64,000 bases of DNA from JAJRTA01 sp965603125. Its GTDB lineage: Bacteria; Zixibacteria; MSB-5A5; GN15; FEB-12. The notes below the pieces were generated by a model that was given only the letters and a program-made list of their open reading frames with translations, was not told where the DNA came from and did not search any database. The position numbers and the translations under genes are program-made. How positions within the stretch are numbered: the first letter of the stretch is position 1; each line of letters starts with the position of its first letter. Shown in pieces: positions 34,901 through 43,479 of this stretch. The stretch spans positions 1 to 64,000 of the forward strand of contig CBFDBU010000013.1 in assembly GCA_965603125.1 (NCBI GenBank). Reading direction: 5' to 3'.

Positions 34901-35659
34901 CTATATCCCTTCTTTGTCCTTCAGAATCTGTATTACCTCAAAAGTGGCCTCGTCGGTGGTGTAGTTGAAAGCGTCCACTTTATTAACAAAGAAGTTGTAG
35001 AAGAAGATCCCCAGGATGCCGGATACCAGACCGCCGGCCGTGTTCACGAGCGCTTCCGAGATGCCGACGGCCAACTGGGTGGCGTCGATAACACCCCCCT
35101 CAACGTTACCGGTGGCGGCGAAAGCGCGGATCATTCCAATGGTCGTTCCCAAAAGGCCGACCATGGTGGCGATGGACGCGATTGTGGACAGCGCGATCAG
35201 GTTCCGCTCGAGCAGTGGTCCCTCGAGGGCGTTGGCCTCCTCGATAGCTGACTGGGTCAACTGAATCCGTTTCTCGCCGTCGATGGCTTCGCTTGCCTTG
35301 ACCTCGCGATAACGGTCTATTCCGGCCCTGAGAACGTTGGCGGTGGTGCCGCGCTGCTTGTCGCAGGCAGCCAGGGCGCTGTCATAGTCGTCGTTCTGCA
35401 ACTGCTTGACCAGGTTCTTAAAGAAGACCTGAACCGAACTCTTGCCCTTAGCCACTCCGTAAAGAGAGAAATACCGTTCCAGCGTAAACACGAGGCACAT
35501 GATGAAAATCATGATCAACACCACGACCAGCGGGCCACCCTGGTAGATGGAGTGCACAATCGGGTTTTCTGATGTTCTGAACACGCCGTACCATAAACCG
35601 AAGCCGATGGCAAACGCCACCACGGCGTTGAGAGTCACAAAGATTGTTTGTTTAACCAC
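34901..35659 (-). CDS. ExbB/TolQ/MotA-family proton channel protein
   Basis: A 252-residue inner-membrane protein. Predicted membrane segments lie at about 8-28, 40-62, 160-185 and 205-230. The MotA/TolQ/ExbB signature is seen in LIALSTIASIATMVGLLGTTIGMIRAF and in the following ISEALVNTAGGLVSGILGIFFYN. It forms the pentameric channel that, with ExbD, converts proton flow into movement. The extra N-terminal span relative to E. coli ExbB is typical of FCB homologues. It lies 33 bases after the unknown membrane protein gene. With ExbD, ExbD and TonB downstream it is an ExbB role rather than a flagellar MotA role. Confidence 0.9.
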   Translation of the reverse strand: MVKQTIFVTLNAVVAFAIGFGLWYGVFRTSENPIVHSIYQGGPLVVVLIMIFIMCLVFTLERYFSLYGVAKGKSSVQVFFKNLVKQLQNDDYDSALAACDKQRGTTANVLRAGIDRYREVKASEAIDGEKRIQLTQSAIEEANALEGPLLERNLIALSTIASIATMVGLLGTTIGMIRAFAATGNVEGGVIDATQLAVGISEALVNTAGGLVSGILGIFFYNFFVNKVDAFNYTTDEATFEVIQILKDKEGI

Positions 35660-35692
35660 TTGGCAATATCCTCCAAAAAAGACAACAGATTA

Positions 35693-36658
35693 TTAGATTT
35701 CAACTCCTTTGACGGCCAGCATTATGGAGGCCCCAATCGAGATATAGACACCCCACGAGAGAGTGTTAAGCAGTGCGGCGGGGCCATAACTCTCACCTAT
35801 GCTGGTGAAGTAGACCACCGCGTCAAAACCGTACTCCGCACCGAGAAACGACAGGATCACGGCGGCGAGGAAAAACCCCAGCGGCAGCCAGTTGAACCTC
35901 AGAAGCCTCTTGAGCCTGAGCGCCCTGCTGTCGGGGTTCCCCTTGAGTCCGAACAGTCCATACAGAGTATACAGCGGCACTACGAGGCACACGAGCGTCA
36001 TAGCCAGAAACAGCACTCCCGTCAGAACAAGGACCACGCCGGAGGAAAACACTAACGAACCAGCCGACCCCAGAGCCGCAAACGAGCCGATGCCGGACAG
36101 CCGCTCATATTCCTTGTGGGTTCTCTTCCTGGCGACATACCCGTGGATGACCTCCTCGGCGGAGACCTGTGCGTAGGGATCGCTGCCGAGTTCTTCGACC
36201 GCTAGTTCCTCGGTCGCCGGTGAAGCTGCCCCGGTAAGAGCAGCCGCCAGCGAATCACCTTCACCCATGACGAACGCGGCGCTGTCGGAAACCAGAGGGC
36301 TGTCGGTCACTACTTCCTCGGCGGGCTCGGCCGCCTGAGCGGTTTCCTCGATCTCGTTGTACGCAGAATACCAGGGCGTAAACAGGGAAACGATCATGGC
36401 CAGACAGGCCACGCCCAGGATCACCCGATCGCTGAACGACACGCGCTCCTCAAGGAGTGTACACTCGTCGCGCAACGCGTGGAGGGCCTCCAGCTTGGCC
36501 CTCTTGGCCCGCACCGCTTCGACCATCTTCTCCTTTTCGGCATCCGATTTGAACATCTTCTTCGGCTGGCCGGGAAAAACCTCGAAACCGATATACTGGA
36601 ACCGTTGCTTGTCAGTTATTCGCTTTAAGGATGTGTTTTTCTTCTCCGCCTCTGTCAT
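35693..36658 (-). CDS. Unknown inner-membrane protein of the ExbB/TonB cluster
   Basis: A 321-residue protein that I do not recognise. A basic cytoplasmic N-terminus with a coiled-coil-like stretch (about 38-70) precedes a first membrane span (RVILGVACLAMIVSLFTPWY). An acidic, Ala-rich periplasmic loop of about 85 residues follows. Then come four further spans (around 192-215, 218-240, 258-280 and 290-318). The segment FTPWYSAYNE is a motif seen in small membrane proteins with unknown roles. Position between the TPR protein and ExbB (gaps of 36 and 33 bases) suggests that it is a structural or regulatory part of this energy-transduction system; that is inference. Confidence 0.65.
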   Translation of the reverse strand: MTEAEKKNTSLKRITDKQRFQYIGFEVFPGQPKKMFKSDAEKEKMVEAVRAKRAKLEALHALRDECTLLEERVSFSDRVILGVACLAMIVSLFTPWYSAYNEIEETAQAAEPAEEVVTDSPLVSDSAAFVMGEGDSLAAALTGAASPATEELAVEELGSDPYAQVSAEEVIHGYVARKRTHKEYERLSGIGSFAALGSAGSLVFSSGVVLVLTGVLFLAMTLVCLVVPLYTLYGLFGLKGNPDSRALRLKRLLRFNWLPLGFFLAAVILSFLGAEYGFDAVVYFTSIGESYGPAALLNTLSWGVYISIGASIMLAVKGVEI

Positions 36659-36694
36659 TCAAACTCCCGAGAATAAGTTTGCTGTCCGACGAAT

Positions 36695-38719
36695 CTAAAA
36701 CTCGAAGCTGGTGTCGTCCCGCCCCTTCTTGCATTCCTGGATGGACGAGTCACAGTTCAGACATTTCACATACCATTCGTTGGCGTTCTTGAAATCCGCG
36801 CTGGAGGCGGCCTTGTCCTTGGATTTCTCGACCGCCCGCAGATGATAACACTGAGCGATCCAGAGCACCAGGTCAGCGTCGCTGCAGGCGCCCTTCTCAG
36901 CCGAAACGCAACCGTATGCGTCTCTCAGGTATCCCAGCGCCTTAGTGTAGTTCTTGGTACAGATGCCGCCGAAATAAGCGTAGCCCAGGGCCTTCTTGGC
37001 CTCGCAGCTCTTGGGGTCGACTTCCAGCAGCCGTTTGTAGCTCTCCACCCCGCTGGCGCAGTCGGCCAACTGGTACAGACAGGTATTGGCCACCAGAAGA
37101 AGCACCCTGGTATCCTGCGGGTGAATTTCGAGATACTTCTCCATATAGCTTACGGCAACTTCATAGTAGTCCAGGTTGGGGTCGATGCCGCCCTCTGCGG
37201 GCTCGGCCTCCTCGCCCTCCTCGTCAAGGTTTTCCATCTCCTCGTCGGCTTCGCCCTGGTTGGCGATATTCAGCGCACAGTAGCCGGCGTTCTTGTAGAT
37301 GCCCGCTTCGGATGAGTCGATGCCCTGATCGATACGCTTCTGGTAGTACTCGAGCGCCAGGGCATACTGCTTCTCGTTGTGATAGGCCACGGCCAGGTTG
37401 TAGGTAAGCCGCGTCTGGTCGGGGTTGGCGTCGAGGGACTTGCGATAGTACACAATCGCCTCGTTGAAGTCCTTGGCCTCCCGGTAATAGTAGGCGTCGC
37501 CCAGGTACTGATAGAGTTCGACCTCCTTTATCTTGGTCGCGGCGGCGTGGTCGGCATCCCCCAGCCACTCAATATGCTTAAGAAGCATCTCCCCGCTCTT
37601 GACGAAATCCTGCACACCCCAAAGCGCCTTACCATAGTGGAAGTAGATGTCACGCGGCTCGTAGGGAATCGAGAGGACCTTCTCGAAGTTCTCAGCAGCC
37701 TCCTCGGCTCCACCGACATTGGCATAGGCCATGGCCACTTCGAAGAATACCCGCACATGGGCGGAGTCAGGCTTTGCCTGGGACAGCTCCAGGTACTTCT
37801 GGTAAGCTCCGATAGCGTCAAAGAAGCGCGCCTTGCGTTCGTCCCGGGAGCGTGTGGACAGGGCTGCCTTGAAGTAGATGCCGCCGGCTTTCATCCAGGC
37901 GGCGGCGTGAGTGCTGTCCTTCTGAAGCACTACCCGCAGTTTCTCCATGGCACAGGTGTAGTCCTTCATATCCAGGCAGGCCTCGGCCCAGTGGAAATAC
38001 ACGTCCAGCGAGCCCGTGTCAACCTCGAGAGCCTTTTCATATTCGATAACGGCCAGAGACGGTACACCTTGGTAAAAGTTGGCGTCGCCTAGGTTGATGT
38101 GGTACTCCGCGTTTTCCCGGGCATACCGCGCCATTAATTCCTCCGTGGCCGCTTGACGTTCCTCGTCGGAAAGGCGCGTGTTTTTCAGGTCGGTGAGTTC
38201 CTTGGCCTGCGCCGCCTCGCTTTCGGCCAGTGCTTTGCGAAATTGGCGGTCGGCCTTCTGATAATCTTGCCGCGCCAGGTCAAGCAGGCCTATGCCGTTC
38301 TCAAAAGGAGCTTTCAGTTCCCTGGATTTCCTCAGCCCCTCCTGGAGTCGCTCCTCAGCATCGTCGTATTCGCCGAGAAAGATGAGACACCGCCCAAGAT
38401 AATAGAGTGATTCGTGATGTTTGCTCTTCTTGTCGAGAGCCTGCTCGAATCTCTCCCTGGCCTCCGAATACTGCTGGCGATAGAAATGGATCAGACCCAG
38501 GGTATAGTAATTGAGATGGTAGCCCTTATCGATTTCAATCTCCTGGTTCAGGAAATTGACGGCGCGGGCGGTATCACCGGCCTGGAGCGCATCGAAAATC
38601 GCCGGTTTGAGGTCCTGACCCTGGATTCCAACGGCAGACAGAAACTGCAGGACCAGGATAATGAAGATGAAGGGAAAAATGCGGGCCGGGCAACTTCGTT
38701 TCAACGTAATATCCCTCAT
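36695..38719 (-). CDS. TPR-repeat protein of the ExbB/TonB cluster
   Basis: A 674-residue protein with an N-terminal signal or anchor (ARIFPFIFIILVLQFLSA) and then almost continuous tetratricopeptide repeats: HLNYYTLGLIHFYRQQYSEA, KHHESLYYLGRCLIFLGEYD, AEYHINLGDANFYQGVPSLA and others, at least ten. An acidic stretch (EEMENLDEEGEEAEP) interrupts the later repeats. TPR arrays hold protein complexes together; here the likely partners are the ExbB/ExbD motor and TonB, probably in the periplasm. ATG 38719 is preferred over a TTG 12 bases upstream. It starts the main operon from its own promoter, with the membrane-protein gene 36 bases downstream. Confidence 0.82.
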   Translation of the reverse strand: MRDITLKRSCPARIFPFIFIILVLQFLSAVGIQGQDLKPAIFDALQAGDTARAVNFLNQEIEIDKGYHLNYYTLGLIHFYRQQYSEARERFEQALDKKSKHHESLYYLGRCLIFLGEYDDAEERLQEGLRKSRELKAPFENGIGLLDLARQDYQKADRQFRKALAESEAAQAKELTDLKNTRLSDEERQAATEELMARYARENAEYHINLGDANFYQGVPSLAVIEYEKALEVDTGSLDVYFHWAEACLDMKDYTCAMEKLRVVLQKDSTHAAAWMKAGGIYFKAALSTRSRDERKARFFDAIGAYQKYLELSQAKPDSAHVRVFFEVAMAYANVGGAEEAAENFEKVLSIPYEPRDIYFHYGKALWGVQDFVKSGEMLLKHIEWLGDADHAAATKIKEVELYQYLGDAYYYREAKDFNEAIVYYRKSLDANPDQTRLTYNLAVAYHNEKQYALALEYYQKRIDQGIDSSEAGIYKNAGYCALNIANQGEADEEMENLDEEGEEAEPAEGGIDPNLDYYEVAVSYMEKYLEIHPQDTRVLLLVANTCLYQLADCASGVESYKRLLEVDPKSCEAKKALGYAYFGGICTKNYTKALGYLRDAYGCVSAEKGACSDADLVLWIAQCYHLRAVEKSKDKAASSADFKNANEWYVKCLNCDSSIQECKKGRDDTSFEF

Positions 38720-38741
38720 AATGAGTTCCAAAATAAGAGCA

Positions 38742-38771
38742 AATGTAAATACAAAAATCGCGCAATGTCAA
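38742..38771 (-). promoter_or_regulatory. Sigma-70-type promoter for the TPR/ExbB/TonB operon
   Basis: On the minus strand: TTGACA (38771-38766), an 18-bp spacer, TACATT (38747-38742). The predicted start of transcription is about 16 bases before the TPR gene's ATG. It overlaps the end of the small membrane-protein gene. Confidence 0.45.
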
Positions 38772-38983
38772 GCCAATAATTCCTCTCCCGGCCCGGCCGC
38801 TTCCGTCTCTCGCGCCTTCCGACAGGGCAAAAGCCGAGCCAGTACGTACGCGACAACAACTGCCGCCACGGCAACGCGCACCGTCGCTGTCAGCATCTGA
38901 TTAAACGCAAGCATCATGTAGATTCCGGTCAGCACAACGACCACCACCGAAGCCGCGTTCAACACACGCGTTGCTCGTTCCAT
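38768..38983 (-). CDS. Small two-span membrane protein
   Basis: A 71-residue protein with two predicted membrane helices (ATRVLNAASVVVVVLTGIYM and TVRVAVAAVVVAYVLARLL) and a charged tail of about 18 residues. I do not recognise it. The ATG at 38983 is chosen because AAGGTG is close upstream; a GTG six bases earlier is also possible. It lies just upstream of the TPR operon on the same strand. A role in that system cannot be shown. Confidence that it is a real gene is moderate: composition and ribosome site are good but the length is short. Confidence 0.6.
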   Translation of the reverse strand: MERATRVLNAASVVVVVLTGIYMMLAFNQMLTATVRVAVAAVVVAYVLARLLPCRKARETEAAGPGEELLA

Positions 38984-39278
38984 ACTCACCTTCCTTCTTT
39001 ATACAGATCACAGGAGCGGTTCTTCCAAGCTGCTTTTGCACAGGCGTTGGCGAATCAGACGGAAACAACTCAATAAGCGTGCCAACCCCTCGTTTGCGGC
39101 GTTTGTGGACGCTTAGTTGTTGTGTTTCAATGGATTACGATAGCCAACAGCAACAAGCTGCCTGGCGAGGTGGGAAAGATCGCAGTAAATGCGCCTCGTG
39201 CGCCCTGATCAGGCACGCGAAGACCGGCGCAACCCCCTGCGGGGCCGCGACTTAGTCCCCCGTAAGAGGTCACACCTC
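38984..39278. other. Intergenic, no gene seen
   Basis: About 295 bases between two minus-strand genes. A plus-strand open frame crosses it but has poor composition and no ribosome site. No clear promoter or terminator was found. Confidence 0.4.
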
Positions 39279-40391
39279 TCACCGGAGCCAGTCGTAGACA
39301 ATTCGTACGTCCGTACTACCGGTGTAATGCAAATGAACCAGCCCATGAAATCGGCGCGCCCTGCCGTCATAGTCCAACGCTGGGGCAAACCGGAGATTAC
39401 CTATAATCCTTCTGACCGTCTCCACGGTCGCCCTGGGAACCCGGCTGCATCGGACAAGGCGGGCCTTTCCGAGAGTGTCGACTTGCATATAGGCGCTAAG
39501 CCTATCGTGAGCCGAGCGCGATCTTCCCAGGGGATATCTGTCCGGCGGAATCCGCAGCGGAATCGCCTTGCTCATCAGTCCGACCGTATCCGGCAGCATT
39601 CTTAAGCTCAGTTTGTTTAACAGCGAAAGCTGATCGTAGTGTTCCCGGTTCCAGACAGCTGTGGGATAGTCCATCTGTGGAAACAGGGACACGAGCAGAA
39701 ACGGTGTTGAGGCTATCGATTCGCCGTTGACAACCGCGGGACTGAACTTGGCGTACAGCAATGCTGACATGATCTGCTCATCGAAACCGCGGCAGGTGGA
39801 TCGCACTTTCTCCGAACCGAGCAACCTGCCGGAATCGTCGAGTTGAAGCCGCACCAGTACGAACGGATAGACCGCCGGTTCCGTTGTCGAAGCTGATAGG
39901 GCAAAGTACGACGGGAATGTTACAACGCCGGGGGAACCGATCCCGTTGAGAGCGAACGTCTTCCAGTACAGATCGGCATCGTTGATCCTGCCGCTCTCGT
40001 CCTCGGGAAACTGAACCTGCGGAATGACGGCTCCCGGCCTGAACTGGAACATCACAGGGAGAACGGAGGCTACCTTCTGCCCGTTCATCATAGCCGGTTC
40101 CAGGCTAAGCTCTCTTAGGAAACCCTCGACGTACGCGGCCTGGCCGCTGTCAGCCGGATCTTCCGGCGAGAGGGCCGATATCTTTCCTCCGCTGTCCAGT
40201 TGTACCAGTATGCAGACTATCCTCTCTGTGTTCAGCGACAGGAGGCGGCGAGGTGGTTCGAAGGCAGGAATTTCTTTAGGGAACGGCACGCAAAACCCAT
40301 ACAGGCCGGCCGGTGTTTCTTCCCGGGCACTCAGGGAAACACCGAGCCAGGCAGAGATAACTGCCGTCAGTAGTAGTCTGTGTTTTTTCAT
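39279..40391 (-). CDS. Exported protein with three TonB-C-like repeats
   Basis: A 370-residue protein with a cleavable-looking signal (MKKHRLLLTAVISAWLGVSLSA). Three related segments resemble the TonB C-terminal fold. They centre on about residues 60-115 (IVCILVQLDSGGKISAL ... LEPAMMNGQKV), 165-225 (FVLVRLQLDDSGRLLGSEKV ... KFSPAVVNGESI) and 305-360 (LSAYMQVDTLGKARLVRCSR ... LRFAPALDYDGRA). It has no Pro-rich spacer and no permanent membrane anchor, so it is not a normal TonB. It may be a periplasmic binding protein or a decoy/adaptor of the TonB system encoded downstream. The ATG at 40391 is chosen to give a proper signal peptide. Confidence 0.65.
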   Translation of the reverse strand: MKKHRLLLTAVISAWLGVSLSAREETPAGLYGFCVPFPKEIPAFEPPRRLLSLNTERIVCILVQLDSGGKISALSPEDPADSGQAAYVEGFLRELSLEPAMMNGQKVASVLPVMFQFRPGAVIPQVQFPEDESGRINDADLYWKTFALNGIGSPGVVTFPSYFALSASTTEPAVYPFVLVRLQLDDSGRLLGSEKVRSTCRGFDEQIMSALLYAKFSPAVVNGESIASTPFLLVSLFPQMDYPTAVWNREHYDQLSLLNKLSLRMLPDTVGLMSKAIPLRIPPDRYPLGRSRSAHDRLSAYMQVDTLGKARLVRCSRVPRATVETVRRIIGNLRFAPALDYDGRARRFHGLVHLHYTGSTDVRIVYDWLR

Positions 40392-40545
40392 ACCATAAGC
40401 GCCTTCACAAGATTCCCTTAGAATCATACATGAGCACGTCTTTTCTGTTGTACCGCAAAACTATGAATCCGTCCGGCCGTGGAAAAGCTAAAACTCCCTT
40501 AAGCCGGACTGATGCCGACGGCATTCTTTATCCTGGTCAAACCGT

Positions 40546-40574
40546 TTGACATTTCACAGACCAGGCAATAGATT
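40546..40574 (+). promoter_or_regulatory. Sigma-70-type promoter for purF
   Basis: TTGACA (40546-40551), a 17-bp spacer, TAGATT (40569-40574). The predicted leader is about 33 bases. No PurR-like operator was recognised around it. Confidence 0.6.
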
Positions 40575-40613
40575 CAGTCTTCCTCGAACGAGGCCTGAAG
40601 GAGAACCTGCGCG

Positions 40614-42029
40614 ATGCTGGACACAATTGTACACGACAACTGTGGTGTCGTCGGAATCTTTGGCAACTCCCGGGCGGCCAAGCTGACCTATTTCGGTCTC
40701 TACGCCCTGCAGCACCGGGGGCAGGAATCAGCCGGGATCGTTACCTCCAACCGGGGAATGATACATATGCACAAGGGGGTGGGAGAAGTATCGGAGGTTT
40801 TCGCCGACGAGAAGATATTGAGCCGACTCAGCGGGAACATGGCCATCGGCCATACCCGCTACAGCACCACCGGGGCTTCGTCACTTATTAATATCCAGCC
40901 ATTCCTGATCACCAACCGATCCCGACACCTGGCTATCGCCCACAACGGCAACCTGACCAACTCCCTGGAGTTGCGACGGAAGCTCGATGCCCAGGGTTCC
41001 ATTTTTCAGACCACGTCCGATACCGAGGTGATCGTGCACCTGGCGGCGCGGTCCAGAAAGCGCCGCAGAATCGACCGCATCTGTGATGCCCTGACAACCG
41101 TCAAGGGAGCCTTTTCGCTGACGCTTCTTACTGAAGACTCAATCGTGGCGGCGCGCGACTCCCACGGTTTTCACCCTCTTGCCCTGGGGAGATTTCGCAA
41201 ATCGTGGGTGGTTGCCTCGGAAACCTGCGCTTTCGATATCATCGGCGCCAGGTACGTCCGGGATATCGAGCCGGGAGAAGTGCTGGAAATTTCCGCGGCG
41301 GGTTTGCGATCATACTACCCGATGAAGAAGACCAAACATGCCTTCTGCATCTTTGAGTACATCTATTTCTCCCGTCCGGATTCAATCGTATTCGGGGAGA
41401 ACGTCGACAAGATACGCCGCCGTCTCGGCCGCCAGTTGGCGATCGAGCACCCGGTCGACGCCGACATAGTGATCGGTATTCCCGACTCCGCCAACACGGC
41501 CACCCTGGGTTTCGCAGAGGAATCCGGGATTCGTTTCGAGATCGGCCTGATCCGGAATCACTATGTCGGCCGCACCTTCATTGATCCCCACCAGAACATC
41601 CGTGACCTTGATGTGAAAGTGAAGTTCAATCCCGTCAAGGGCGTCCTGAAGGGCCGAAAAGTGGTGGTGGTCGACGATTCCATAGTTCGTGGGACTACTT
41701 CCCGGAAGCTTGTGAAACTGATTCGCGAGGCCGGGGCAAGGGAAATCCACTTTCGCATTTCTTCCCCACCAATCGTGTCCCCCTGCTTCTATGGTATCGA
41801 CATGCCGACCCGCCGGGAGTTGATTGCTTCTCGCCGGTCGGTAGCCGAAATCGAGAAGTATCTCGAGGCCGATTCACTACGCTACCTTTCCCTGGAGGGA
41901 ATGCTCTCAATGGCGTCGCTGCCCGAAACGGATTTCTGCGCCAGTTGCTTCTCCGGTAAGTACCCGATCAAACCTCCGGCAATCAACGGCAAAGACCGTC
42001 TCAAGCCTCGACAGGGTCTCAAAGCATAG
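40614..42029 (+). CDS. purF: Amidophosphoribosyltransferase (glutamine PRPP amidotransferase)
   Basis: A 471-residue enzyme for the first committed step of purine synthesis: glutamine plus PRPP to phosphoribosylamine. The class II amidotransferase domain starts at Cys10 (DNCGVVGIFG), so the first nine residues are a cleaved propeptide, as in the Bacillus-type enzymes. Conserved LQHRGQESAGI and GHTRYSTTG follow. The PRPP-binding motif VVVVDDSIVRGTTS lies in the phosphoribosyltransferase domain. Cysteines in CFYGIDM and ETDFCASCF are in the positions of the iron-sulfur ligands of the Bacillus type. AAGGAG is ten bases upstream. It is transcribed alone. Confidence 0.95.
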   Translation: MLDTIVHDNCGVVGIFGNSRAAKLTYFGLYALQHRGQESAGIVTSNRGMIHMHKGVGEVSEVFADEKILSRLSGNMAIGHTRYSTTGASSLINIQPFLITNRSRHLAIAHNGNLTNSLELRRKLDAQGSIFQTTSDTEVIVHLAARSRKRRRIDRICDALTTVKGAFSLTLLTEDSIVAARDSHGFHPLALGRFRKSWVVASETCAFDIIGARYVRDIEPGEVLEISAAGLRSYYPMKKTKHAFCIFEYIYFSRPDSIVFGENVDKIRRRLGRQLAIEHPVDADIVIGIPDSANTATLGFAEESGIRFEIGLIRNHYVGRTFIDPHQNIRDLDVKVKFNPVKGVLKGRKVVVVDDSIVRGTTSRKLVKLIREAGAREIHFRISSPPIVSPCFYGIDMPTRRELIASRRSVAEIEKYLEADSLRYLSLEGMLSMASLPETDFCASCFSGKYPIKPPAINGKDRLKPRQGLKA

Positions 42030-42197
42030 ACTTGGAATACTGTTCGGGCAGTCTCGGGCACGGGGATACAGTTTACCCCTTGTCACCCCTTTATTACCCA
42101 TTCTCCAACATCCCGACACCTCCTGAAAGAATTTTAACACTATCCTTTCTCTGTATCCACTAAACCAGGGGAGGGTCAAGCGTATTTCGAAATGAGT

Positions 42198-43403
42198 TCA
42201 TCCGTGGACGTTATTGGTCATGGCAGAATTGGAAGCGATTCTCAGCAGCGATACCCGTGCCACTGCAATAAATAGCAGCAATATTCCTGCAAAATAGAAT
42301 GGTCCCGCAACAACCCGACCGATATAGAAACATATTATGAATGCGGACAAGAGTGCGCTGTGGGTATGAGTCGGCAGATCGGTGTCGTGTAACAGTCTCA
42401 AGAGCATCAATGCGAAAGCTGGTAACAGAAATACCAGATGATGTTACTCGGAAAGCGGTGAGATAAGCAGGATTGCCATGAAGTACAGGTGACAAGTCCA
42501 CAGGCCGGCTATGCTGCCATTTCGACGAATGGCCATCAAGTCAACAGCTACAACGGACAAGGAGACAACAGCAGCAGAAACGATTTCCAAACTTGGAATA
42601 CTCCGGAGCGCAGGTACTGTCTGCGACAAAAAACCGTACAGTGTGAAGTATGTGTAGCGACCCGGCAGGCCACCGGAGAACTTACCGAAGATAAAATCAC
42701 GCACATAGGCACCGTAGATATCAAACAAATCCCCACCGAGAGTGATAACAGGTAGTAGACAAAAAGCAATAAACAGGATGGCTGATAACGCCAAGGCTTT
42801 GAATCTACGCCTTAAAAGCAGGAACAGAAACAGGATAAGCGGTACAAGTTTTATGGCAGCCGCCAAGGCTAGAAAAACCGAGGCCAATAAAGTTTTGTCC
42901 TCGAATTCATATTTCAAAAACAGTATGCAAAATAAGAGCACCACGAAATTCACCTGGCCGTTAAGCAAGTGATTCTGGAGTACAGGCGTCAACAGCAAAA
43001 GAGCTATCATGAGTGGAGCATATAGATGAGAACCCCAGTCGGTTTTGAGGTTCTTCGCAGACTGCTTAATGAGTATGACGGTCGACCCCAAAAGCGATGC
43101 CACGTTGATCAGATACCAGAGGAAATTACTCAGCCAATAGGGCAGAAGGCTAAAGGGAATCAAAGCAAAGGCAAAGAACATCGGATAGCTATATGTGAAG
43201 GGAGAGTCAGTCTCAAACGGGTTCTCACCATTGAGGATAGCCTGGGCCGAAAGAAGATAGCTCGAAAAATCGTAGCCAAAATCACGATAGGCCTTGTGAT
43301 ATGCCTGAATCAGAAAAACGATGAGAAACACCGACAGAAGACCCGCTGCGATTATCTTAACCCAGCGTCGATTACACAACGTTAATAAAGATTGCCGACA
43401 CAT
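42198..43403 (-). pseudogene. GT87/DUF2029-type membrane glycosyltransferase gene with an in-frame stop
   Basis: The reading frame gives 319 residues (to 42444) of a polytopic membrane protein with about nine spans and the Asp-rich early motif YRDFGYDFSSYLLSAQAILNGENPF, typical of the GT87 (DUF2029) polyprenol-phosphate-dependent mannosyltransferase-like family. It ends SPLSE, then TAA (42446-42444), and the same frame continues for another 81 codons: HHLVFLLPAFALMLL..., to a stop at 42198. Family members have SP.S..HH.V.LLPA without a break, so the TAA interrupts a conserved motif; a single C-to-T change from CAA would explain it. Gene body is AT-richer than its neighbours, suggesting acquisition. 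It could be a recent pseudogene, a strain variant or a sequencing error. Confidence 0.75.
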
Positions 43404-43438
43404 GAGCCCTTTCCGATCTTACAGAATGCTTAGAACCT

Positions 43439-43467
43439 ATTATGCTGGAGGACGGAGCGACGAACAA
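43439..43467 (-). promoter_or_regulatory. Possible promoter for the glycosyltransferase gene
   Basis: On the minus strand: TTGTTC (43467-43462), a 17-bp spacer, CATAAT (43444-43439). It lies between nuoN and the glycosyltransferase gene. Confidence 0.35.
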
Positions 43468-43479
43468 AAAAGTCATAGT

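Noticed and set aside
42444..42446. Recoding of TAA as a sense codon in the glycosyltransferase gene
   Set aside because: TAA serves as the normal stop in several nearby genes (for example the anti-sigma and nuoC genes), so a point mutation or error is simpler.
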